From Streptococcus infantis (GTDB taxonomy: Bacteria > Bacillota > Bacilli > Lactobacillales > Streptococcaceae): 47,209 nucleotides of DNA. Positions 1 through 14,296 of this stretch are shown piece by piece. Made by a program: the position numbers and the translations under genes. The notes beneath the pieces were generated by a model. The model had not been told where the DNA came from. It ran no database searches and saw only the letters and a program-made list of their open reading frames with translations. The stretch is from positions 1-47,209 of the forward strand of contig NZ_JYGT01000005.1 in the NCBI RefSeq assembly GCF_000960085.1, written 5' to 3'. The number at the start of each line of letters is the position of its first letter. The stretch's first letter is position 1.

Positions 1-1908
1 AGGTTCCTTCGCCTGGAATTGTCTTAGTCGTTGAACCATCTTCAAAGGTTGCAGGTGTATCATCATCCATTGGAATGTTTGGATTTCCTTCTGTAAACTT
101 AGGCTTACCTGTTTGGGTTTGGCCTTGTTTATCTGTTGAAGTTACATCCTCTGCTGTTGGAACAACTGGAATAATCTTAGGTGTGTAAGTTGTTTCAGCT
201 GGGGTACCGTTGGCATCCTTGGCTTGAACCTTAACGGCAACGACATCACCTGAGTATGTCTTATCAGTTGGTGTGAAGGTTACAACACCTGTTGCCTTAT
301 CAACTGTGAAGGTACCAATTTCTTTACCTTCTGGTGATTTGGCAACTACTGAAGCTGCTGGTTGACCATTTTCATCAAGAAGAGTAATGGTATCCTTATC
401 AATTGGTGCAACTGGATCACCTTCTGTGAATGTAACAGTACCAGTTTGAACAACACCTTGAGGAGCTACTGATTCAGCAGGTGTCGCTGTTGGTGTTACA
501 GGAGTTACTGTTGGTGTGTACTTAGCTGTTACTGGTGTACCATTCTTATCTACACGTTTCACAGTTACGCCTGTTCCTGTTCCGGTGAATGATTTTTCTG
601 GTACGAAGGTTACACTTCCATCTGGAGCTACTGTGTAAGTTCCTTCACCTGGAATTGTCTTAGTCGTTGAACCATCTTCAAATGTAGCTGGTGTATCATC
701 ATCCATTGGAATGTTTGGATTGCCTTCTGTAAACTTAGGCTTACCTGTTTGAGTTTGACCTTGTTTATCTTTTGAAGTTACATCCTCTGCTGTTGGAACA
801 ACTGGAGTAATCTTAGGTGTGTAAGTTGTTTCAGCTGGGGTACCGTTGGCATCCTTCGCTTGAACCTTAACGGCAACTACATCACCTGAGTATGTCTTAT
901 CTGTTGGTGTGAAGGTTACAACACCTGTTGCTTTATCAACTGTGAAGGTACCGATTTCTTTACCTTCTGGTGATTTGGCAACTACTGATGCAGCTGGTTG
1001 ACCATTTTCATCAAGAAGAGTAATGGTATCCTTATCAATTGGTGCAACTGGATCACCTTCTGTGAATGTAACAGTACCAGTTTGAACAACACCTTGAGGA
1101 GCTACTGATTCAGCAGGTGTCGCTGTTGGTGTTACAGGAGTTACTGTTGGTGTGTACTTAGCTGTTACTGGTGTACCATTCTTATCTACACGTTTCACAG
1201 TTACGCCTGTTCCTGTTCCGGTGAATGATTTTTCTGGTACGAAGGTTACACTTCCATCTGGAGCTACTGTGTAAGTTCCTTCACCTGGAATTGTCTTAGT
1301 CGTTGAACCATCTTCAAATGTAGCTGGTGTATCATCATCCATTGGAATGTTTGGATTGCCTTCTGTAAACTTAGGCTTACCTGTTTGAGTTTGACCTTGT
1401 TTATCTTTTGAAGTTACATCCTCTGCTGTTGGAACAACTGGAGTAATCTTAGGTGTGTAAGTTGTTTCAGCTGGGGTACCGTTGGCATCCTTCGCTTGAA
1501 CCTTAACGGCAACGACATCACCTGAGTATGTCTTATCTGTTGGTGTGAAGGTTACAACACCTGTTGCTTTATCAACTGTGAATGTACCGATAACCTTACC
1601 GTCTGGTGACTTAGCATCTACTGAAGCTGCTGGTTGACCATTTTCATCAAGAAGGGTAATGGTATCCTTGTCGATTGGAGCAACTGGATCTCCTTCTGTG
1701 AATGTAACAGTACCAGTTTGAACTACACCTTGAGGGGCTACTGATTCATCAGGTGTTGCAGTTGGTGTTACTGGAGTTACTGTTGGTGTGTATGTTGCAG
1801 AAGCTTTTGTTCCGTTCATGTCTTCACGAACTACTGTTACTGCTGGTGCTTTACCAACAAATGATTTTTCTGGAACAAATGTAACTGTTCCGTCTGGAGC
1901 TACTGTGT
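1..1908 (-). repeat. Three copies of a 636-bp (212-codon) coding tandem repeat
   Basis: The string ggaattgtcttagtcgttga starts at 15, 651 and 1287, an exact 636-bp period. Each unit encodes two different fibril repeats, one opening SVAPQGVVQTG and the other SKDKQGQTQTG. The copies are almost identical in DNA from about 1 to 1580; after that the third copy diverges. A more distant copy continues in register near 1923. This homogeneity points to recent duplication or gene conversion. Confidence 0.9.
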
Positions 1909-4900
1909 AAGTACCTACTCCTTCAACCTTCTTACTTGTTGTACCATCATCAAATTTAGCAGGAACAGCTTCGTTAATGGCTACAGCCTTTTCAACACCG
2001 TCAACATCAGCAGTACCACCTTTAAATTCTGGTTTTCCTGTTTGAGTAGCACCTTGAACATTTGTTGTTTCAGCCGGTGTCGCCGTTGGTGTTACTGGTA
2101 CAATCTCTGGAGTGTAAGTAGTATCTACTTTAAGTCCATTTGTACTTTCAGCTTGAACTTTAACTGGAGTAACTCTACCTGTATAAGATTTATCAGTTGG
2201 GGTGAAGGTTACAGTTCCAGTTGCTGAGTCGATAGTGAATGTACCAATTGGTGTTGTACCATCTTCAGCGTAAGCTGTTGTGTTTGAGACTTCATTTCCA
2301 TCATTATCCAAAAGCTTGTAGCTATTTTCTTTCAGAGGAATTTGTTTGTCTTGACCATTTACATTAACTGTAGCACCTGCAAAAGTAGGTGTGCCTGTTT
2401 GTACAGCTCCCTGAATATCTTTAGATGTTGCAGGTTGTGCCGTTGGAGCTGCAGAAAGTACAGTCGGTGTGTATGTCGCATCTGATGTAATTGTTGCTGT
2501 CTTACCATTAGCATTGGTAATAGTCGCAGTTGCTTGAACTGTTACCCCTTTAGCAGTTCCAACAAAATCTTTTTCAGGAGTAAATGTCACAGCACCAGTA
2601 GTAGGATCGATTGTGTATGTTCCTTCCCCTGCTACTGTCACAGTTGTTTCATCAGTAGGTTGTCCAGTTGCTGGATCTACCAATTTCTTGCTTGTGATTT
2701 TTGCAGTCTTATCACTACTCAAATCAAATGTTGGAGTTTGAGTTTGAGGAACATTTTGAATGTCCACTGACTCCTTGTTAGTAGGAGTAATTGTTACAGG
2801 TGTTACAGTCGGGATGTATTTAGCTGTCGCAGTCTTAATAGCTTCTGCTGGAGCATCCCCGTTCTTATCGCGACCAACTGGAGCAGTTAGAGACAAGGTT
2901 ACACCCTTAGCAGTTCCAGTAAACCCTGGTTCCGGCACAAATGTAACTTTTCCAGTTAACTCATCTAGGTAGTAAATACCTTCTCCTTCTACAGTTAGAA
3001 CAGGATCATTGATTACCATGCCAGTTGTAGGACTGACAAACTTAGCTGGATAATCAAATTCTGGTGTTACTTTAACTTTTTCACCATTACTGTTAGTGCC
3101 CTCTAATTCAAATTCAGGAGTACCTGTCTGCGTAGCACCTTGAACATCAGAAGATGTTTTATTAATACCCTCAAGATCTTTTGGAGTTACAGTAGGGATG
3201 TAAAGACCATCCATGTTATCCAAGACTTCATTGATTGAAGGAAGAGCTGTTTTGTCTTTAGAGTTCCAATCAGTATCGTTACCATTGCTGTCTGTACGAC
3301 GGATTGAGATACCATCTGCAGTTCCGACAAAGTTGTCTTCTGGGATGAATTCTACATCAACGTCCTTACCATTAGCAGTGATCTTGTATTTACCTTGACC
3401 AGCTACTGCGTAATAACCATCTGCTCCAGGAGTCACGACTTGTTTCGTCTTGTTGTCGACCATGACTGGTGCAACTTTTTCGTCGATGACTGCTTTTTGA
3501 GTACGGCTATATTTAGCTAATCCTTGTGGAGTAAAGGCAATAGTTGAGCTTTGTTTAGCTCCTTGAACATCACTTGTTTCCTTGCGCTCACCTTTTGGTG
3601 GGAAGGTTACTTGAGTCTTGAAGTCTTCTACCTCACCAGATAGAGCCAAGCCTGTTGGACTTTCAATCTCTTTTGCATCTTTGGCAATACGGACACGAAC
3701 ACCAAGCTCAGTAACACTTGGATCTGTAATCGCCTTACCGTTGTTGAATTTCAACTCAACAGTACCATCTTGTGTGATTGTCGCAAGATCAGAGCGTTCG
3801 TTATCGTCGAACTTACCGTTTTGGTTAAAGTCAATCCAACCATATAGATAAGCTTTATCTGCTCCATCTGTATGGGCTTCAACCTTCAAAGTATAGTTTC
3901 CTGGACGAGTACGATCTAGCTTGATCATCTCATTAGTCGCGCCCTTCAAGTCATCTGGTAAGAGTTGGTCGATTCCTTCGTCAGCAGTAACCGATTTGTC
4001 GTCACCTTCCCAATCGCCCTTGTTGTTTTCATCCATATCTGGGCTAACATCTCCCAAGTATGGTTGACTTACCTTCCCACCAGTAACTCCGTCTACTGTT
4101 CCAATCGCATGAGAAGCTTTGCCATAACTTTCCGGTGCATCTCCCTCATCAAGCGGGAAGAAACCAAGCATAGCTGCTTGTTTACCAGACGAAGCAATAT
4201 ACAAGCCAATCTCAGATGCCCCGCGCGTCATAACCAAAGGTACTGAAACGTTACCGGATGAATAATTTGGTCCAAACACGCCAGTTCCAAGACCACCTGT
4301 TGTCAAATCAGCACTACCAAAGTACTTCCATGCGACTGGTTTCTTATCTGGACCAACTTGATCCGATTTAATCAGAAGTTGCAAATTTAGTCCATTAAGC
4401 TTAGCTCCATTAACTTTAACCGGTTTGTTATTAATGAATCCATTCGCAGGATCAAAAAGGTAATTTGTGTCTTGAACTACATAAGGTTGACCGTTTGGAC
4501 CTTTTTTCCATTCTCCGACATGTTGCCAACCCGTACCATTTGTTGTGAATAGAACCAATTCACCAGGATTGGCTGATTCTCCATCTGCCATAACTACTGC
4601 TGGCTTAACAGATTTGCCTCTAAATGTAGCAGAAATTTCAAATTGTACACCGATATTGGAACCATTGAGTTCAGAACCAATTGTGGTTTGCTTTGTACCA
4701 GTATTAATACCTTCCTGTCGAATCTCTGTCCAACGATTCTGAGGATCGGCGATAATTTTTGCTTCTTCACCATTTTTAAACGCTTCTTTAGTAGCTGGTG
4801 TCATAACTCCACTTACAACACCATTTTTTGCATTTGGATCATAGGTAGCTTTTTCTTCAGCAGTTGCGCCTCGCTCCTCCATACGCTTCTTATAAATTTC

Positions 4901-5854
4901 AGTTGCTTGGAAGGGTTTCAAAGACTTCACTTTTACAGTAACTACATATCCAGGCATAATTTCTTTTGTATAGGTTGAACCAACTTGGAGAGCTGTTTGA
5001 CCATTGTCTCCTGTAGTTGTGTTGGTCCAATTTGCAGTATCGCCAAAATCAAGCCAGTTGATCTGTTTCGTGAACTCTTTAGCTGATAGTGTTGAATATC
5101 CTGGTTTTTCAGCCTTAGGAGTTGATGTTGCGTCTTCAACGTCTGCACCTATTCCAGTAGCTGTCGCTGTATCAGCACGGAAGGCTGTGTTTTTGTCAAT
5201 CTCTTTGCCATTACGAGGGTCATTTTTACCAGTATTCGCAATTGAGTTTGTACCTTCAGCTGGTGTTGTGTTTTCTGCAGTTTTTCCCGTAGTTGCTTGT
5301 GACTTTTCTACGGTCTCTATTTTTTCTTCGACTACAACTTTCTCTTCAACTGCAGTTTTTTCTTTATTTTTAAGTTTAGTATTAACAGTTGTTACAAGTG
5401 ATTGATATGCTACATCTAGTTCAGCTTGACTTGTAGCAGTCTCAAGAATATTTTTAGCATTCTCAAGATTTAGCTTCAATACTTCAATACTTTCATTTGT
5501 CTTATTGCTGTATTTACCATTTGCCACGTTTGCTTCAATTTCAGCAACGTAAGCTGCCAATTTTTCGCGATTTAGCTCAGGTTTTACTTCAGTAGAAACT
5601 GCAGGTGCTGCTTCTGCTTTATAAGTTACTTCTTTAGCAGGTGCTGCTTCTGTAGTTACAGGAGCTTCAGCTTTGTCTACTTCTGTTGTAGCTGCAACTC
5701 CGTCAACTTTTTTGTCCTCTACAGCTTCATCCGCACTAACGTTTGCAGCTGTTCCGAGCATAACTAATGTTCCAAGTAAGACTGAGCAAACTCCTACATG
5801 TAACTTACGAATCGAAAATCGACTGATACGATCATTAAACAAATCATTTTTCAC
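1..5854 (-). CDS. cshA: CshA-type fibrillar surface adhesin (3' end outside window)
   Basis: A single open frame runs without a stop from a GTG start at 5854 (GGAGG at 5862-5866, 7 nt away) to the window edge, giving 1951 visible residues. A YSIRK-like signal peptide lies in about residues 10-42 (core FSIRKLHVGVCSVLLGT). A charged helical stretch follows (about 85-160), then a non-repetitive adhesive region resembling CshA NR2 (from about residue 265), a GEVED domain ending near residue 745 (SGEVEDF), and then at least ten CshA fibril repeats of about 100-140 residues. Each repeat opens with a motif like VQGATQTGTP and contains GTYTVAPDGTVTFVPE. CshA-family proteins are wall-anchored fibrils that bind fibronectin and partner bacteria. 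The LPXTG sorting signal should lie left of the window. Family assignment is firm; full length and ligand are unknown. Confidence 0.9.
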   Translation of the reverse strand, partial: MKNDLFNDRISRFSIRKLHVGVCSVLLGTLVMLGTAANVSADEAVEDKKVDGVAATTEVDKAEAPVTTEAAPAKEVTYKAEAAPAVSTEVKPELNREKLAAYVAEIEANVANGKYSNKTNESIEVLKLNLENAKNILETATSQAELDVAYQSLVTTVNTKLKNKEKTAVEEKVVVEEKIETVEKSQATTGKTAENTTPAEGTNSIANTGKNDPRNGKEIDKNTAFRADTATATGIGADVEDATSTPKAEKPGYSTLSAKEFTKQINWLDFGDTANWTNTTTGDNGQTALQVGSTYTKEIMPGYVVTVKVKSLKPFQATEIYKKRMEERGATAEEKATYDPNAKNGVVSGVMTPATKEAFKNGEEAKIIADPQNRWTEIRQEGINTGTKQTTIGSELNGSNIGVQFEISATFRGKSVKPAVVMADGESANPGELVLFTTNGTGWQHVGEWKKGPNGQPYVVQDTNYLFDPANGFINNKPVKVNGAKLNGLNLQLLIKSDQVGPDKKPVAWKYFGSADLTTGGLGTGVFGPNYSSGNVSVPLVMTRGASEIGLYIASSGKQAAMLGFFPLDEGDAPESYGKASHAIGTVDGVTGGKVSQPYLGDVSPDMDENNKGDWEGDDKSVTADEGIDQLLPDDLKGATNEMIKLDRTRPGNYTLKVEAHTDGADKAYLYGWIDFNQNGKFDDNERSDLATITQDGTVELKFNNGKAITDPSVTELGVRVRIAKDAKEIESPTGLALSGEVEDFKTQVTFPPKGERKETSDVQGAKQSSTIAFTPQGLAKYSRTQKAVIDEKVAPVMVDNKTKQVVTPGADGYYAVAGQGKYKITANGKDVDVEFIPEDNFVGTADGISIRRTDSNGNDTDWNSKDKTALPSINEVLDNMDGLYIPTVTPKDLEGINKTSSDVQGATQTGTPEFELEGTNSNGEKVKVTPEFDYPAKFVSPTTGMVINDPVLTVEGEGIYYLDELTGKVTFVPEPGFTGTAKGVTLSLTAPVGRDKNGDAPAEAIKTATAKYIPTVTPVTITPTNKESVDIQNVPQTQTPTFDLSSDKTAKITSKKLVDPATGQPTDETTVTVAGEGTYTIDPTTGAVTFTPEKDFVGTAKGVTVQATATITNANGKTATITSDATYTPTVLSAAPTAQPATSKDIQGAVQTGTPTFAGATVNVNGQDKQIPLKENSYKLLDNDGNEVSNTTAYAEDGTTPIGTFTIDSATGTVTFTPTDKSYTGRVTPVKVQAESTNGLKVDTTYTPEIVPVTPTATPAETTNVQGATQTGKPEFKGGTADVDGVEKAVAINEAVPAKFDDGTTSKKVEGVGTYTVAPDGTVTFVPEKSFVGKAPAVTVVREDMNGTKASATYTPTVTPVTPTATPDESVAPQGVVQTGTVTFTEGDPVAPIDKDTITLLDENGQPAASVDAKSPDGKVIGTFTVDKATGVVTFTPTDKTYSGDVVAVKVQAKDANGTPAETTYTPKITPVVPTAEDVTSKDKQGQTQTGKPKFTEGNPNIPMDDDTPATFEDGSTTKTIPGEGTYTVAPDGSVTFVPEKSFTGTGTGVTVKRVDKNGTPVTAKYTPTVTPVTPTATPAESVAPQGVVQTGTVTFTEGDPVAPIDKDTITLLDENGQPAASVVAKSPEGKEIGTFTVDKATGVVTFTPTDKTYSGDVVAVKVQAKDANGTPAETTYTPKITPVVPTAEDVTSKDKQGQTQTGKPKFTEGNPNIPMDDDTPATFEDGSTTKTIPGEGTYTVAPDGSVTFVPEKSFTGTGTGVTVKRVDKNGTPVTAKYTPTVTPVTPTATPAESVAPQGVVQTGTVTFTEGDPVAPIDKDTITLLDENGQPAASVVAKSPEGKEIGTFTVDKATGVVTFTPTDKTYSGDVVAVKVQAKDANGTPAETTYTPKIIPVVPTAEDVTSTDKQGQTQTGKPKFTEGNPNIPMDDDTPATFEDGSTTKTIPGEGT

Positions 5855-6070
5855 GATTTTTCCTCCATTCCCCTTTCGGGAGTGTATATATTGTTATATT
5901 TTTATGCATTGTTTTTAACAATTCACTAAACAAGCAACGTCTTATTTTAGCACTATTATACTTATTTTTAAAGCGTTTTGCTCACTATTTTGAAAATTAA
6001 AAGTAATGTTTTTTTTATTTCAATTTACTATCATTTTTCTAGAAAATATACATAGAATTTTCAGTATTTA
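5855..6070. other. Intergenic region upstream of the adhesin gene
   Basis: This AT-rich stretch between the adhesin start and the rpoC terminator should hold the adhesin promoter on the minus strand. No pair of boxes was convincing enough to annotate separately, and no gene or repeat is visible. Confidence 0.5.
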
Positions 6071-6073
6071 TAC

Positions 6074-6105
6074 GTGCAAAAAGAGGGATGACCCTCTTTT
6101 TGTGC
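6074..6105 (-). terminator. rpoC terminator
   Basis: A 10-bp stem aaaaagaggg (6078-6087) / ccctcttttt (6092-6101) has a 4-nt loop and weaker pairs extending outward. It lies just 3' of the rpoC stop. Read on the minus strand the stem ends in a run of U, as expected for an intrinsic terminator. Confidence 0.85.
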
Positions 6106-6117
6106 AGACTTATATAC

Positions 6118-9100
6118 TTATTCTCCAACTTCAACCGTTTCCGTAGAAGTATCTACTGGAGCTTCTTCTTGTGAATCTGCTAGGAGTGACTCTTCGTTGA
6201 CTGCTTGTGGTTCAAGGTTACGGTAGCGAGCCATACCAGTACCAGCTGGGATGATCTTACCGATGATAACATTTTCCTTGAGACCAAGGAGATGGTCTTT
6301 CTTACCACGGATAGCCGCATCTGTAAGGACACGCGTTGTTTCCTGGAAGGAAGCAGCTGACAAGAAACTATTTGTTTCAAGTGAGGCTTTGGTAATTCCC
6401 ATAAGAACTGGACGACCAGTCGCTGGAACACCGCCTGCAATAAGAACATCTTTGTTGGCATCTGTAAAGTCGTTGATATCCATGAGAGTACCCATGAGAA
6501 GGTCTGTATCTCCTGGATCCATGACGCGGACTTTACGGATCATTTGACGAACCATTACCTCGATGTGTTTGTCACCGATTTCCACCCCTTGGCTACGGTA
6601 AACTTTTTGTACTTCACCAAGTAGGTAGGTTTCAACTGACAAGACATCACGTACAGCAAGGAGACGTTTTGGTTGGATAGAACCTTCTGTCAATGCTGCA
6701 CCACGAGAGACTTGGTCCCCAACTTCAACACGCATACGGGCTGTGAATGGTACCACGTATTCGCCTTCGCCAGTTTCACCTTTAACGAAGACTTTCTTAG
6801 TACGAGTTGAAGCATCTTCTTCGATTGCTGTAACTTCCCCTTTGACTTCTGTGATGACCGCTTCCCCTTTAGGATTGCGGGCTTCAAAGATTTCTTGGAC
6901 ACGAGGAAGACCCTGAGTGATATCGGTATTTGAGGCAACCCCACCCGTGTGGAAGGTACGCATTGTAAGCTGTGTACCAGGTTCCCCGATAGATTGGGCA
7001 GCGATTGTACCAACTGCTTCACCAACTTCAACCGCATCACCAGTTGCCAAGTTAATACCGTAACAGTGACGGCAGACACCATGACGAGTGTTACATGTAA
7101 ATACTGAGCGGATGGTTACTTCTTCGACACCGGCATTGACGATTTCACGAGCCTTGTCTTCTGTAATCAATTCATTTGGACCAATGATAACCGCACCAGT
7201 TTCTGGGTGTTTAACAGTTTTCTTAGTGTAACGACCATTGAGACGCTCTTCGAGAGACTCAATCATCTCTTTACCTTCTGTAATAGAACGAATCAAGAGA
7301 CCACGATCTGTTCCACAGTCATCCTCACGGATGATAACATCTTGGGCAACGTCAACCAAACGACGAGTCAAGTAACCTGAGTCGGCTGTCTTAAGGGCCG
7401 TATCGGTCATACCTTTACGAGCACCGTGAGTTGAGAAGAACATTTCAAGTACTGACAAACCTTCGCGGAAGTTTGAAAGGATTGGCAATTCCATGATACG
7501 TCCGTTCGGAGCAGCCATCAGACCACGCATACCGGCAAGCTGTGAGAAGTTTGAGATGTTACCACGGGCTCCAGAGTCCATCATCATAACGATTGGGTTC
7601 TTAGGATCTTGGTTAGCAACCAAACGTTTCTCCAATTTTTCACGGGCAGCACGCCATTCAGCTGTAACAGCGTTATAGCGCTCGTCATCTGTGATCATAC
7701 CACGACGGAATTGTTTCGTGATTTGTTCTACACGTTTATGTGATTCTTCGATGATTTCAGCCTTGTCTTCAACGACTGGGATATCGGCAATACCCACTGT
7801 CAAACCAGCAAGAGTTGAGTGGTGGTAACCGAGGTTCTTCATACGGTCAAGTAGGGCAGAAGTCTCAGTCGTACGGAAACGTTTGAAGATTTCAGCGATG
7901 ATATTTCCAAGGTTTTTCTTCTTGAATGGGGCGTTAATTTCAAGTTGGCTAATAGCTTCCTTGATATTCCCACCTAATGGCAAGAAGTACTTAGCAGGAA
8001 CACCTTCTGTCAAGTTCGCATTTGTTGGCTCTTGCAAGTAAGGTAGACCTTCTGGCATGATATCGTTGAAGAGGATTTTACCAACAGTTGTAAGCAAGAT
8101 TTTGTGTTTTTGCTCTTCTGTCCATGGTTTATTCAAGCTATCAGTTGCGATACCTACACGTGAATGAAGGTGAACATAACCATTGCGGTAAGCCATGACA
8201 GCTTCGTCACGGTCTTTGAAGACCATTCCTTCACCTTCACGACCTGCTTCTTCCATAGTCAAGTAGTAGTTACCCAAAACCATGTCCTGAGATGGTGTAA
8301 CAACTGGTTTACCATCTTTCGGATTCAAGATGTGCTCAGCCGCAAGCATCAAGATACGTGCTTCTGCTTGGGCTTCTTCTGAAAGCGGTACGTGGATGGC
8401 CATTTGGTCACCGTCAAAGTCGGCATTGTAGGCTTCACAGACAAGTGGGTGCAAGCGAAGGGCTTTACCGTCAATCAAGACAGGCTCAAAGGCTTGGATA
8501 CCCAAACGGTGAAGGGTAGGTGCGCGGTTCAAAAGCACTGGGTGTTCTTTGATCACTTCTTCGAGGATATCCCAGATACGTTCATCTCCACGTTCTACCA
8601 AACGTTTCGCAGCTTTCACGTTTTGCACGATATCACGAGCTACGATTTCACGCATCACGAATGGCTTAAAGAGCTCGATTGCCATTTCACGTGGCACACC
8701 ACATTGGTACATCTTAAGTGTTGGACCAACGGCGATAACGGAACGTCCTGAGAAGTCAACACGTTTACCGAGCAAGTTTTGACGGAAACGTCCTTGTTTA
8801 CCTTTGAGCATGTGGCTCAATGACTTAAGCGGACGACTACCTGGTCCTGTGATTGGACGACCACGACGACCATTGTCAATCAAAGCATCAACTGCTTCTT
8901 GCAACATACGTTTTTCGTTTTGAACGATAATACCTGGTGCATTCAACTCAAGCAAACGAGCCAAACGGTTGTTACGGTTGATAACACGGCGGTAAAGGTC
9001 ATTCAAGTCAGATGAGGCAAAACGGCCACCATCCAACTGCAACATTGGACGAAGATCTGGTGGAATAACTGGAAGGATATTGAGAATCATCCATTCAGGT

Positions 9101-9768
9101 TTATTTCCAGACTTGTAAAAAGCATCTAAAACATCCAAACGGCGGATTGCTTTGACACGTTTTTGTCCAGTAGCTGTTTTCAACTCTTCTTTGAGTTCAG
9201 CAATTTCTTTTTCAAGATCAACTTGTTTCAAAAGGTCTTGGATCGCTTCTGCACCCATTTTGGCAACGAATGATCCTTGACCATATTCACGCAAGCGTTC
9301 ACGGTATTCACGCTCTGTCATGATAGATTTGTGCTCAAGTGGTGTATCTTTTGGATCGATCACCACGTAAGCAGCAAAGTAGATAACTTCCTCGAGGGCA
9401 CGAGGGCTCATATCAAGGGTCAAGCCCATACGGCTTGGAATCCCCTTGAAATACCAGATATGAGATACAGGAGCTTTCAACTCGATGTGTCCCATACGTT
9501 CACGACGAACTTTTGTACGCGTTACTTCAACACCACAACGGTCACAAACAATCCCTCTGTAGCGAATGCGTTTGTATTTACCACAAGCACATTCCCAGTC
9601 TTTTGTAGGACCAAAGATCACTTCGTCAAAGAGCCCTTCACGTTCTGGTTTCAACGTACGGTAATTGATTGTTTCAGGTTTTTTGACTTCTCCATAAGAC
9701 CATGAACGGACTTTGCTTGGAGAAGCTAGTGTGATTTGCATACTTTTAAAACGATTTACATCAACCAC
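6118..9768 (-). CDS. rpoC: DNA-directed RNA polymerase subunit beta'
   Basis: This 1216-residue protein is the beta' subunit of RNA polymerase, which carries the catalytic Mg site. Landmarks are the N-terminal zinc-binding cysteines (CACGKYKR... CDRCG), the catalytic NADFDGDQM motif, the bridge/trigger-loop region ([15 protein letters not shown]) and the second Cys cluster ([13 protein letters not shown]). The start is GTG ([11 protein letters not shown]) with an AAGGGAAG ribosome site. It sits 32 bp after rpoB in the same operon, and its terminator follows. The acidic C-terminal tail differs from what I remember of S. pneumoniae, which favours a related species. No frame damage is seen. Confidence 0.98.
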   Translation of the reverse strand: MVDVNRFKSMQITLASPSKVRSWSYGEVKKPETINYRTLKPEREGLFDEVIFGPTKDWECACGKYKRIRYRGIVCDRCGVEVTRTKVRRERMGHIELKAPVSHIWYFKGIPSRMGLTLDMSPRALEEVIYFAAYVVIDPKDTPLEHKSIMTEREYRERLREYGQGSFVAKMGAEAIQDLLKQVDLEKEIAELKEELKTATGQKRVKAIRRLDVLDAFYKSGNKPEWMILNILPVIPPDLRPMLQLDGGRFASSDLNDLYRRVINRNNRLARLLELNAPGIIVQNEKRMLQEAVDALIDNGRRGRPITGPGSRPLKSLSHMLKGKQGRFRQNLLGKRVDFSGRSVIAVGPTLKMYQCGVPREMAIELFKPFVMREIVARDIVQNVKAAKRLVERGDERIWDILEEVIKEHPVLLNRAPTLHRLGIQAFEPVLIDGKALRLHPLVCEAYNADFDGDQMAIHVPLSEEAQAEARILMLAAEHILNPKDGKPVVTPSQDMVLGNYYLTMEEAGREGEGMVFKDRDEAVMAYRNGYVHLHSRVGIATDSLNKPWTEEQKHKILLTTVGKILFNDIMPEGLPYLQEPTNANLTEGVPAKYFLPLGGNIKEAISQLEINAPFKKKNLGNIIAEIFKRFRTTETSALLDRMKNLGYHHSTLAGLTVGIADIPVVEDKAEIIEESHKRVEQITKQFRRGMITDDERYNAVTAEWRAAREKLEKRLVANQDPKNPIVMMMDSGARGNISNFSQLAGMRGLMAAPNGRIMELPILSNFREGLSVLEMFFSTHGARKGMTDTALKTADSGYLTRRLVDVAQDVIIREDDCGTDRGLLIRSITEGKEMIESLEERLNGRYTKKTVKHPETGAVIIGPNELITEDKAREIVNAGVEEVTIRSVFTCNTRHGVCRHCYGINLATGDAVEVGEAVGTIAAQSIGEPGTQLTMRTFHTGGVASNTDITQGLPRVQEIFEARNPKGEAVITEVKGEVTAIEEDASTRTKKVFVKGETGEGEYVVPFTARMRVEVGDQVSRGAALTEGSIQPKRLLAVRDVLSVETYLLGEVQKVYRSQGVEIGDKHIEVMVRQMIRKVRVMDPGDTDLLMGTLMDINDFTDANKDVLIAGGVPATGRPVLMGITKASLETNSFLSAASFQETTRVLTDAAIRGKKDHLLGLKENVIIGKIIPAGTGMARYRNLEPQAVNEESLLADSQEEAPVDTSTETVEVGE

Positions 9769-9800
9769 TATTTCTTCCCTTTCTATTTTAAGTGAACTGC

Positions 9801-13403
<3,603 letters not shown>

Positions 13404-13551
13404 GATGATTCTCCTTTGTAAATAAAGTTCCAAGCTTAGTCGCCTAAGCTAATAATTATCGTTTAATGGTTCTAAAACCCCTATCAACTTATCCCCCTTG
13501 ACTAATTTTTCAGAATCTTTAAATCTCTGTTACAGATGCAAAAAATACCGA

Positions 13552-13605
13552 AAAAAAGCACAAAAAGAGCAGTTAAATCCGACTTTTTTCAGGAGATTTA
13601 ACTGC
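13552..13605 (-). promoter_or_regulatory. Terminator-like hairpin in the rpoB leader (possible attenuator)
   Basis: A perfect 11-bp stem gcagttaaatc (13569-13579) / gatttaactgc (13595-13605) with a 15-nt loop lies about 50 nt downstream of the predicted rpoB start site. On the minus strand it is followed by TCTTTTTG and TGCTTTTTTT. It therefore looks like an intrinsic terminator placed inside the roughly 250-nt rpoB leader. No minus-strand gene lies upstream that it could terminate. Confidence 0.55.
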
Positions 13606-13661
13606 TGTGAGCCTTGTCCGGACAATATTTCAGACAAAACCTACGACAAATGATTACTTAT

Positions 13662-13690
13662 ATTATACCCGATTTTCTCTAATTTTTCAA
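13662..13690 (-). promoter_or_regulatory. rpoBC promoter
   Basis: On the minus strand a -35 TTGAAA (13685-13690), a 17-bp spacer and a consensus -10 TATAAT (13662-13667) predict a start near 13655. This gives a leader of about 250 nt before the rpoB TTG. Confidence 0.8.
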
Positions 13691-13910
13691 GTCCTTTGAC
13701 GGTTTTTTCTTGCTTTGGTATAGTTGTAAGTTGTTTCTGAAAAGATTGTTTTCAGAGGTTCGTTCTTGAATAATTAGAATCACTTGTATGATATATCCTG
13801 CCAACCAACTGAAAAAACGATTCTCCCTTGTTTGTAGGGGATCATCTAACATACTGGAAAAGCACAAAAATTTTTCTAAATAAGAAAGAATGCTGATCAA
13901 TTCAACTTGC
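13691..13910. other. Non-coding gap between the rpoB promoter and the rhodanese promoter
   Basis: The remaining AT-rich sequence shows no convincing gene. A 73-codon TTG-initiated frame on the minus strand lacks a ribosome site and does not resemble a protein I know. I see no clear repeat or insertion element here. Confidence 0.5.
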
Positions 13911-13959
13911 TTGACAAAAGCACTTCTTAGTGGTTTAATATACCCTGTGCGGGTATATT
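13911..13959 (+). promoter_or_regulatory. Promoter with CstR/CsoR-type palindromic operator
   Basis: A -35 TTGACA (13911-13916), 17-bp spacer and -10 TTTAAT (13934-13939) precede the rhodanese operon. Overlapping the -10 and start site is a perfect 9-bp inverted repeat AATATACCC-TGTGC-GGGTATATT (13937-13959). ATACCC/GGGTAT halves are typical of operators bound by the CsoR/CstR repressor family, and a cstR gene lies 1.6 kb away. Repression relieved by persulfide is the inferred control. Confidence 0.8.
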
Positions 13960-13970
13960 TGGAGGTGCCT

Positions 13971-14276
13971 ATGTTTTACTTATTTACAAAAATTGATAGT
14001 ATTTCTACCAGCGAATTAGAAGCTAAACTCAAGGAACCGATTCAGCTATTGGACGTTCGGACGCCTACGGAATTCCGTAAAGGTCATATCAAAAATGCAA
14101 AGAATATTCCTCTAACCGAAATCGGATCTTACACACCTGCGACAAAAGAAACTCTCTATGTCATCTGTCATTCTGGTATCCGAAGTAAGATGGCTGCTAA
14201 AAAGCTCAAGAAAAAAGGCTATCATGTTATCAACGTCCGAGGCGGTATGATCGCTTGGACAGGCGAAACTATATAG
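13971..14276 (+). CDS. Single-domain rhodanese (sulfurtransferase)
   Basis: A 101-residue rhodanese-homology protein with the active-site loop CHSGIR (Cys66), the entry motif LLDVRTPTEF and the C-terminal GGMIAW. Such proteins carry a persulfide on the catalytic cysteine and pass sulfane sulfur between thiols. I chose the ATG at 13971 because GGAGG (13961-13965) lies 5 nt before it; longer frames lack a ribosome site and would start upstream of the promoter -10. It is the first gene behind the CstR-type operator, so it is likely induced by reactive sulfur species. A broken CoA-disulfide reductase and a second rhodanese follow. Confidence 0.9.
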   Translation: MFYLFTKIDSISTSELEAKLKEPIQLLDVRTPTEFRKGHIKNAKNIPLTEIGSYTPATKETLYVICHSGIRSKMAAKKLKKKGYHVINVRGGMIAWTGETI

Positions 14277-14296
14277 AACTAAAAGGAAGAAACTCA

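Noticed and set aside
1..1908. Regular repeats considered as a CRISPR array
   Set aside because: The period is 636 bp and the repeats are in-frame protein-coding units with no spacers.
2042..5918. Many plus-strand frames of 60-130 codons opposite the adhesin gene
   Set aside because: They are low-complexity antisense readings (Ser/Cys/Phe-rich) of a continuous minus-strand coding region, without ribosome sites.
5855..6070. Possible BOX or RUP intergenic repeat elements
   Set aside because: I looked for their known ends here and in the other long gaps and found no match.
13679..13900. 73-codon minus-strand frame upstream of rpoB
   Set aside because: It starts with TTG, has no ribosome site, overlaps the rpoB promoter and resembles no family I know.
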